DNA from: Fibrobacterota bacterium
GTDB lineage: Bacteria; Fibrobacterota; Chitinivibrionia; Chitinivibrionales; FEN-1185
Reading direction: 5' to 3'
NCBI GenBank assembly: GCA_003165595.1
Contig: PLWQ01000028.1
Span: 376,760 to 387,493, forward strand
DNA: 10,734 bases
The notes under the pieces are model-generated. The model ran no database searches, had not been told where the DNA came from, and worked only from the letters and a program-made list of their open reading frames with translations. Shown piece by piece: positions 5,485 through 10,734 of this stretch (within the stretch, counting starts at the first letter, position 1; each line of letters starts with the position of its first letter). The position numbers and the translations under genes were made by a program.

Positions 5485-6591
5485 TCAACGCGAACGATTG
5501 ACCTGTTCAAGAAGCCTAGCAGCACAATCGGCCCAGTTGAATTTCATCACTTGTTTGTAGCCTCTTAACCGCAGTTCCTCTCGCCGAGACTGATTTGCCA
5601 GAAGCGATAGGACAGCATCCCTAAGCTGAGCGCCATTATGTGGATCAATGAGGAGAGCCGCGTTACCGGCCACTTCTGGAATTGAAGAAGTATTCGAAGA
5701 AATCACCGGACACCCGCATGAAAAGGCTTCGACAATAGGGAAGCCGAACCCTTCATAGAGCGAGGGAAAAATGAATATTTCTGCCTTGGAATAGAGAAAT
5801 TGCAATTGTTTTTTGGAAACAAATCCGGTTCGAAGCACATATCTATCAAGAGAAAGGTTCATGATTTCGTGGGAGATTTCGTCCGTGCCCCATGCATTTC
5901 GGCCAACAAGTACGAGCCTTATGTTCTTTTCCTTTAGAACAGGCTCAAGGGCTCGCAAAGCAAATAGAATGTTTGTCCTGGGTTCCAACGACCCCACTGA
6001 GAGTAAATACGGTTCTTTAATTCCCAGGTCAGCGTTGGCACTATGAGCCTCTTTTTCCTGAACTGGCGTAAAACCGTCTGGCAGGGCGGCTCCTATGTTA
6101 ACAATCCTATTTGCGAGAAAGGCAAAAACATGTGATATGTCTCTCTTAGATGATTCGGATATTGTAAAGATCTTTTGGGCTTTCCTTAGCGCGCGTTCGG
6201 TAAGTGGCTTGAAGTACAACCGGTTTTTGAGCGAGGTTGTATCAGGATACAGCCACATTGTCGCATCGTAACAAATTGTAAACAGATTCGAAGATCGGGT
6301 TAGCAATCCTGGAGGAAAACAGGGGAAAACGTGGGCGTCGAATTTCCTCACGAGCAGGAAGAGAGGAATGAAAATCTGTTCCGTTAGAAATTGGGACTTA
6401 AATAGTGAGAGATAACATTCTGGTTGATGCTTCGCAAGAGTCCTAAAGAATGGATGGACTTTCTTTCTGAACAACAGACAATACTTATTGGCTTGATCCG
6501 TTTCCACAACAGTCTTAAACAAATTGAAAGTGTAATTTTCAACCCCAGTCATTGTTCTTGCCAAACAGGTCAGATCCACAAAAATCTTCAT
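5485..6591 (-). CDS. GT4-family glycosyltransferase (GT-B fold)
   Basis: 368 residues from the ATG at 6591. That start gives the typical beginning MKIFVDLTCL and an ATGA overlap with the stop of the Wzy-like gene; a longer frame to 6660 would add 23 unrelated residues. The acceptor half includes TGVENYTFNL (15-24) and CYDATMWLYP (107-116). The donor half starts at YLLSVGSLEPRTNI (195-208) and has LVLVGRNAWG (226-235) and the GT4 nucleotide-sugar motif YEGFGFPIVEAFSCGCPVIS (279-298), where E280 and E288 form the E-x7-E pair, followed by SSIPEVAGNAALLIDP. It should add a hexose-type sugar from a nucleotide donor with retention of configuration, in the cytoplasm or at the inner membrane. One oddity is EPRTNI: the lysine normally found after EPR, which contacts the donor diphosphate, is threonine. 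Donor and acceptor are unknown. Confidence 0.9.
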   Translation of the reverse strand: MKIFVDLTCLARTMTGVENYTFNLFKTVVETDQANKYCLLFRKKVHPFFRTLAKHQPECYLSLFKSQFLTEQIFIPLFLLVRKFDAHVFPCFPPGLLTRSSNLFTICYDATMWLYPDTTSLKNRLYFKPLTERALRKAQKIFTISESSKRDISHVFAFLANRIVNIGAALPDGFTPVQEKEAHSANADLGIKEPYLLSVGSLEPRTNILFALRALEPVLKEKNIRLVLVGRNAWGTDEISHEIMNLSLDRYVLRTGFVSKKQLQFLYSKAEIFIFPSLYEGFGFPIVEAFSCGCPVISSNTSSIPEVAGNAALLIDPHNGAQLRDAVLSLLANQSRREELRLRGYKQVMKFNWADCAARLLEQVNRSR

Positions 6592-7955
6592 AAGATCTGT
6601 AACCCGACTTGGTGCATAGTCGTGTTGTCCAAGGACAGTAGCATGCCATCCAACAGCCAAAAATGACCTATTGAGGTAAACGTAAATAGTTGATCGGAAA
6701 ATAGCCCGGTAAACATGTAGGCGATGTTGATAAATAAAACTGAAAGATACAACTCACGTAAGTACTTGTTCGCGGTCCGCTTTCTCTTTCTAAGTATTCC
6801 CATAACAATCATGAGCCACCACGACAAAAAGATGACCAGCCCTAGTCCACCAACTTGGTACATCAGACTTAAATACGCACATTCTCCTGCAGCCGAAGAT
6901 CCCGTTTGTGTAGCTGCCCACCCTCCTGCAAGACCAAACCCCTTGCCGACAACCAGGGTCTCTCGTACGCTCTGGAGACTCTGTTCCCAGGCCTCCGAAT
7001 GACCCGCGGCACTGGATTCTTTTGCAGTAACAGTTGAAATAAGGAAGTCGCGAACGATTGGAATACTGGTCAAGATTAAGATGACTGAAACGCAGCTCAC
7101 CAGAACTAGCAGCCATCTTTTGTTGATTTTCAATCTAAACAGGCTCTTCCGGGTCAGGTAATAGCCGAATATTCCTATTAGCGTGGCAATAACAGCGGCT
7201 CGCGTTTGGGTTAGAAGGAGTCCAATAACAACAAGTAGGATTATTATATTCTGGTTCTTCAGAATTTTTAGCTGAGAAGCGGCGATGACGATGGGCAGCA
7301 CCAGATAATACCCCAAAGCAAGCGGGCTGGCAATACCACCAGCCATTCGCCTCAGACCGACAAATGCCCAGAAATTTCCGGGAACCAGATTGATGAACCC
7401 GCCTTCCCTGCCAGTTCCTGTCTGGAGTCCTTTTATGTTGGAAAGATAACCGTAGAGATCCAGGGTTCCGTTCCAAAACACCGAGACTGGCACTATTGTT
7501 TCAAAGAATCCTATGAGGACATTTACGACGGAAATAAGAATGATAGTCTTGAGGATAAACTGTACTTGTGGAAGAGTCGGGCTCAGCCAGAACCCGGCAA
7601 GAAACAGCATTATAGGGAGGATTGAGCTTCGAAAACTTGTTGCAACAGTGAAGAAAGGAACGTCAGCAGCCAGCAATTGGGTAACAAATACATATAGAAT
7701 ACAAAACGTCACAAGAACATATGACACAAGTTCCGCGTGTTGTCCAGAAAAATGTCGACCGTGCAAGGCCTTTCGAACCCAGAGGATGATAAGAGCGGCA
7801 AGGATGCAGAGTTCTTTTCCGACAAGGCCTATTTTCAATAGCGGGGAAGGAAAATGCCTGTAAACAAAGCTAAGACAAAGGTCCTGATAGGGAAACCAAA
7901 TTATGCATGCAATTATCAAAGAGTAACTTATTTTTTGTAGGTTTACACGCATCAT
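6588..7955 (-). CDS. O-antigen polymerase/ligase-type membrane protein (Wzy/WaaL family)
   Basis: 455 residues, mostly hydrophobic, with roughly 10-12 predicted membrane segments (for example 46-62, 77-97, 112-126, 135-153, 203-226, 242-258, 271-290, 370-388, 402-420, 430-445). The Wzy_C (PF04932-type) region is recognisable from LLLTQTRAAVIATLIGI (237-253, conserved Arg242), then a large polar loop (about 291-365) with SEAWEQSLQSVRETLVVGKGFG, then ECAYLSLMYQVGGLGLVIFL. Such proteins polymerise lipid-linked repeat units (Wzy) or ligate the glycan to an acceptor (WaaL) on the periplasmic face. In a gene block of glycosyltransferases Wzy is the better guess, but the sequence alone does not decide. 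The His common just before the third motif is Glu here. It begins ATGATG, overlapping the upstream GT4 stop by 4 bases, and its own stop overlaps the next GT4 start by 4. Confidence 0.85.
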   Translation of the reverse strand: MMRVNLQKISYSLIIACIIWFPYQDLCLSFVYRHFPSPLLKIGLVGKELCILAALIILWVRKALHGRHFSGQHAELVSYVLVTFCILYVFVTQLLAADVPFFTVATSFRSSILPIMLFLAGFWLSPTLPQVQFILKTIILISVVNVLIGFFETIVPVSVFWNGTLDLYGYLSNIKGLQTGTGREGGFINLVPGNFWAFVGLRRMAGGIASPLALGYYLVLPIVIAASQLKILKNQNIIILLVVIGLLLTQTRAAVIATLIGIFGYYLTRKSLFRLKINKRWLLVLVSCVSVILILTSIPIVRDFLISTVTAKESSAAGHSEAWEQSLQSVRETLVVGKGFGLAGGWAATQTGSSAAGECAYLSLMYQVGGLGLVIFLSWWLMIVMGILRKRKRTANKYLRELYLSVLFINIAYMFTGLFSDQLFTFTSIGHFWLLDGMLLSLDNTTMHQVGLQIL

Positions 7956-9181
7956 TCTCTTGCAGTTTCTTCAAGAACTCTTACCATTTTGTCAAAAAAG
8001 GCACTGGGGCTATTTGAAATTGCTGCGTCAAAACAGTGTTTTCGCATACTTAGGACTTCTTTTTTGTTTCTGGCGAGTCCGGCAATTTTTTCTGAAAGGT
8101 CTTTGGAATCCCCTGCATCAAACAGAAACCCGTTTTTTTTCTGAACAATATGTTCGGGAACGCTCCCCACATTGCTGGCCAAGACCGGCATTCCATACGC
8201 ATTGGCCTCGCAGATGGTCAATGGAGATACTTCGAACCATTCGGAGGCAAAGATGAAAATATCATGAGACAAGAAGCATTGATGTTTCATGTCGCCGGAG
8301 ATAAATCCCAAATATTTAGTCGTTTCCGATTTGGCGCAGAATTCCTCCACAATTCTTTTGGACGCACCCGCGCCAGCAATTGAGAACCGAACGTTTTTTT
8401 CCTTCAGGTTGTCTATTGCGCTTAGAACCGTTAGAATGCCTTTGGCCCTCTCAAGACGCCCCGCGAATAGGAATTTAACCGTGCTGTCACTTGTAACGTC
8501 GTCAACCTTCCTGAATTCCACGTTGTCTTGAATAACCGCCCGTGAAATCATGCAGGGATTGTGCATGACGGCCCCTCGAAGCTGGGGCTGATGTCGACGC
8601 AATATCGTAGCGGAATATTCAGAAAGGAAAAAGGTCGTAATGGGTTTTCTGATAACAAAGCGATTGAATGCAGCAATCATTGAACATAGGAGACACTGTT
8701 TCGTACAGATTGTTCCATGTTTCTTCATATGTGAAGAATTTTTGCAGGTAAGGTAAAAATCGTGCGGGACGAAAACCATAGGGATCTTGAGAAATTGAAT
8801 TGCGGATACAATGGAGATCGAAAGCCCGTAGAAATTGTGCAATTGCACCACATCCGGTCTTTCCTTCTTGAGAATTCTAATTGCTTGGATGAACGTCCAC
8901 GGATTCCACAACTCGATGATCCGCCAAAGTATTTTGAACACGATGTTCCGCTTCTTCTCCAAAGGATAGTTAAAATACAAATTTATAGGAAAGAATTTGT
9001 AATAGCAAAGCCTGGATGAAAGTACTGTCTTTTTCGGCCAAGGATTCCTATCCATCGTGATCACTGAAAGGATATCAATCTCTTTTCTTTGCGTAAAGTC
9101 GTCAATAATGTTCTGAACGTTAATTTCCGCACCGCCAATGTTGTAGGGGATAAGATAGTTTTTTATGATTGTAATTTTCAA
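7952..9181 (-). CDS. GT4-family glycosyltransferase with four-cysteine insert
   Basis: 409 residues. The start is a TTG at 9181: the next in-frame Met is residue 43, which would delete the conserved KITIIKNYLIPYNIGGAE beginning of the GT-B fold. An AGGGA lies about 10 bases upstream. The N-terminal half has GGAE (16-19), PDVVQLHNFYGLS (109-121) and PHDFYLTC (139-146), followed by a Cys pattern C146-x12-C159-x3-C163-x2-C166 within a basic loop. The donor half starts at VKFLFAGRLERAKGI (235-249, with the phosphate-binding pair R242 and K247) and carries EWFEVSPLTICEANAYGMPVLASNVGSVPE (E317-x7-E325 pair). It likely transfers a sugar from a nucleotide donor to the growing lipid-linked chain. The cysteines may bind a metal or form a structural site, a pattern seen in a subset of GT4 enzymes. 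It lies 15 bases after the GT2 gene and overlaps the Wzy-like gene by 4. Confidence 0.9.
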   Translation of the reverse strand: MKITIIKNYLIPYNIGGAEINVQNIIDDFTQRKEIDILSVITMDRNPWPKKTVLSSRLCYYKFFPINLYFNYPLEKKRNIVFKILWRIIELWNPWTFIQAIRILKKERPDVVQLHNFYGLSISIVSAIQFLKIPMVFVPHDFYLTCKNSSHMKKHGTICTKQCLLCSMIAAFNRFVIRKPITTFFLSEYSATILRRHQPQLRGAVMHNPCMISRAVIQDNVEFRKVDDVTSDSTVKFLFAGRLERAKGILTVLSAIDNLKEKNVRFSIAGAGASKRIVEEFCAKSETTKYLGFISGDMKHQCFLSHDIFIFASEWFEVSPLTICEANAYGMPVLASNVGSVPEHIVQKKNGFLFDAGDSKDLSEKIAGLARNKKEVLSMRKHCFDAAISNSPSAFFDKMVRVLEETARE

Positions 9182-9196
9182 GATATACCATTCCCT

Positions 9197-10204
9197 TTAG
9201 GTGTTGAGTTTGAAATTTGCGGATTCTCCATGTTCATTACCAAATGCAGCGCATATTGCCAACCACATTGTTGCAATGTTTCTGAACTTAAGTCTTAGCA
9301 GACATGCAAGAAGAAAGAAGGTGATGAAAGTTAGAAAATTTAGGTAATACATGGATGCATTGGATACGGTATTTTCCCTCTGAAATCGGATCATGTTTCG
9401 CGCTGAGTAGTACAATCGAATGGGATTTCTAGACTTCGCCAATCGGGAAAAATGAGGTCCCTTTAGGCCCGCTTCCCAACCCTTTTCAATGTCGTGAATC
9501 CGCGTCGTTCCCAGTAAGTAGATTTTATAGCCAGCTTTTGAGATTCGAAACGTGTATTCATAATCATCCACATACATAAAGTAGCTGATATCTGGATAGC
9601 CGACTTTGGGGATGATGTCCCTATTTATGAATAGACCTCCATAGGGCACCATTCGAATTTCACCATACGGTTTCGGCAATGGTCGGTCATAAACGGAGTA
9701 ACTTGAAAGACGCTTCAATATCTTCTTCGGCATTTCCATCAAGTGAAATCCCCAAAAACTGTTCATCCTGCCTAAAGCAATCATCGGATTATTGTCTCGA
9801 ATGCAATTGATGTAATGTGATCCCACTCTGTCCGAGGTCAGGCAACATACTTCGGGTCTTCGCCCTTGCGGAGTACTAATAAAATTGAGAAGCTTCTGTA
9901 ATGTGCCTTCCTCGGGAACGTTATCGTCATCCAGAAGCCAAATGTATTCGCATTCGTCTGATCGACAAGCTTGCTCAAGCCCGATCTTAAATGCGTAAGC
10001 GGTACCGGTATTTCGTGGCAAGTCAATGACTTCAATCTTGCCTTGATGCTGGCGCATTAGGTCAGTCAGGCATTTCGCACTTTCCGGGCTTGCGTTATTA
10101 TTTACCACGATGATCTTGTCAACATTCTCTTGCAATACCCGGTCAATTACTTTGCTCAACAGGCGAATCCTGTTGCCGTAGGTTACCGTTAAGCAAGCTA
10201 CCAT
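9197..10204 (-). CDS. GT2-family glycosyltransferase with C-terminal membrane segment
   Basis: 335 residues with a GT-A fold. MVACLTVTYGNR (1-12) and IIVVNNNASPES (31-42) are the nucleotide-binding start of the fold. DLPRNTGTAYAFKIGLEQA (61-79) is the conserved Asn-Gly stretch, and YIWLLDDDNVPEEG (87-100) holds the metal-binding Asp triad D92-D94. PYGGLFINRDII (187-198) and YFMYVDDYEYTFRISKAGYKIYL (208-230) carry the catalytic-base region, and IHDIEKGW (236-243) the trailing His. This arrangement matches rhamnosyl- or galactofuranosyltransferase-like GT2 members that invert configuration. A hydrophobic segment near 287-305 with basic residues after it should anchor the protein at the inner membrane, where the lipid-linked acceptor is. 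The start overlaps the previous gene's stop by 7 bases, suggesting coupling. The sugar specificity is unknown. Confidence 0.9.
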   Translation of the reverse strand: MVACLTVTYGNRIRLLSKVIDRVLQENVDKIIVVNNNASPESAKCLTDLMRQHQGKIEVIDLPRNTGTAYAFKIGLEQACRSDECEYIWLLDDDNVPEEGTLQKLLNFISTPQGRRPEVCCLTSDRVGSHYINCIRDNNPMIALGRMNSFWGFHLMEMPKKILKRLSSYSVYDRPLPKPYGEIRMVPYGGLFINRDIIPKVGYPDISYFMYVDDYEYTFRISKAGYKIYLLGTTRIHDIEKGWEAGLKGPHFSRLAKSRNPIRLYYSARNMIRFQRENTVSNASMYYLNFLTFITFFLLACLLRLKFRNIATMWLAICAAFGNEHGESANFKLNT

Positions 10205-10734
10205 TGTTCTACTTCTTTCAGGAGTTTTTTTATTGACTCAGCTGCTTCCAATTTCAATTCTTCTACTATTGAGTAATTATTCATTTGCATTTTGCGTAAT
10301 GTGTTAGATTCCGGCATACTGCTAGGGTGGAGCCTATCCAGTAATATGTATGAAAACCCTTTCTTCTGAAAATCGCCAATTTGAGGCTGTAGTACGATGG
10401 GAATAACGCCATAAGACATATATTCGACTAATTTGGTGCGACAAGATACAGAATTTCGCACGCTTTCATCCCTTAGCAGGAAACCAAAATCCGATGTTTT
10501 ATAGTAAGCATATACTTCGTTCTTGCTTACAGAAGTCAAGAATACCTTTTTGTCTAGTCCTTTTTCAATTAGTTTCAATTTGAACGTTTCCAAATCTCCA
10601 GTTAGGATAGTAAAGTTGTAGTTTTCTTGATACTTGCTAATCACGTTGAGCATTAAATCAACATTTTGCCATTTATCCGAACCGCCAGAATAGATAATGG
10701 CTTTTCTTTCATTTTGCCATTTGCTTTCAATTGG
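10198..10734 (-). CDS. GT-B (GT4-like) glycosyltransferase, C-terminal part (5' end outside window)
   Basis: The frame is open to the window edge, so the 178 residues seen are the C-terminal half of a larger protein, and the internal Met at 10653 is not the start. RKAIIYSGGSDKWQNVDLML (10-29) is the usual beginning of the donor-binding Rossmann domain. NFTILTGD, YAYYKTSDFGFLLRDESVRN and SVSCRTKLVEYMSYGVIPIV correspond to the GT4-type A/P-T-K-x-x-E-Y motif that holds the nucleotide sugar; the glutamate is at residue 104. C-terminal residues form an amphipathic, Lys/Glu-rich helix. It heads the overlapping gene block, ending in TAG 7 bases inside the GT2 gene. Codon use is visibly more AT-rich than in the genes nearer the window start. 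Donor and acceptor cannot be told. Confidence 0.75.
   Translation of the reverse strand, partial: PIESKWQNERKAIIYSGGSDKWQNVDLMLNVISKYQENYNFTILTGDLETFKLKLIEKGLDKKVFLTSVSKNEVYAYYKTSDFGFLLRDESVRNSVSCRTKLVEYMSYGVIPIVLQPQIGDFQKKGFSYILLDRLHPSSMPESNTLRKMQMNNYSIVEELKLEAAESIKKLLKEVEQW

Noticed and set aside
6592-6660. Extended start of the GT4 gene at 6660.
   Set aside because: The extra 23 residues lie inside the Wzy-like coding region in another frame, and the ATG at 6591 gives both the typical GT4 beginning and the ATGA overlap.
6790-7476. Two minus-strand open frames (6790-7116 and 7135-7476) inside the Wzy-like gene.
   Set aside because: They are frame-shifted shadows of a clearly coding membrane protein, with compositions rich in Arg, Cys and Ser and no recognisable domains.
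1-10734. CRISPR arrays, tRNA or rRNA genes, complete insertion sequences and prophage genes.
   Set aside because: I saw no regularly spaced direct repeats, no tRNA-like cloverleaf or rRNA stretches, and no transposase, integrase or phage structural motifs in the translated frames.

Overview
This window looks like part of a bacterial surface-polysaccharide (O-antigen, capsule or exopolysaccharide) biosynthesis cluster. Every gene I can support lies on the minus strand, so transcription runs from high to low coordinates. The organism is probably Gram-negative. The signs are a predicted lipoprotein with paired fibronectin type III repeats of the 'VQVSTDSSF ... YFWRV' kind, an O-antigen polymerase/ligase-type membrane protein, and usable Shine-Dalgarno sites mixed with occasional TTG starts. 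The repeat style recalls Fibrobacterota and related FCB-group bacteria, but that is a weak inference and I would not name a genus.

Layout in transcription order. At 10734-9197 are the C-terminal part of a GT-B glycosyltransferase (cut by the window edge) and a GT2 glycosyltransferase with a C-terminal membrane segment. At 9181-5485 are a GT4 glycosyltransferase with a four-cysteine insert, a polytopic Wzy/WaaL-type O-antigen polymerase or ligase, and a second GT4 enzyme. These five genes are packed with overlaps of 4 or 7 bases, or a 15-base gap, which suggests one translationally coupled operon. After a 119-base gap holding a notable RNA hairpin pair come a SAM methyltransferase (5365-4685), a WecG/TagA/CpsF-type GT26 glycosyltransferase (about 4531-3707), a secreted GH5-like protein (3716-2715) overlapping the GT26 gene, and a secreted two-FN3/PKD-like/Asp-box protein (2591-987).

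The cluster ends in a decayed zone. At 829-665 only the first ~55 codons of a GDP-L-fucose synthase (fcl) survive. The remnant is followed by two GC-rich palindromes (590-646) that look like REP-type units. Beyond it a different kind of gene begins: an AAA+ ATPase of the AAA_14/DUF4143 family (503 to the window start, incomplete). Its base and codon use is visibly more GC-rich, and it has its own well-formed sigma70-like promoter placed so close to the ATG that the mRNA may be leaderless.

Working model (inference): the glycosyltransferases and methyltransferase build a decorated repeat unit, the Wzy-like protein polymerises or ligates it, and the two secreted proteins bind, trim or display the product outside the cytoplasm. 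The most unusual points are the GH5-like protein, whose acid/base glutamate is replaced by leucine (WNLP instead of WNEP) while the nucleophile glutamate is kept; the truncated fcl beside palindromes; and the mutually exclusive hairpins in front of the methyltransferase gene. No initiating phosphosugar transferase, flippase or intact nucleotide-sugar gene is in the window, so the pathway must be completed elsewhere.
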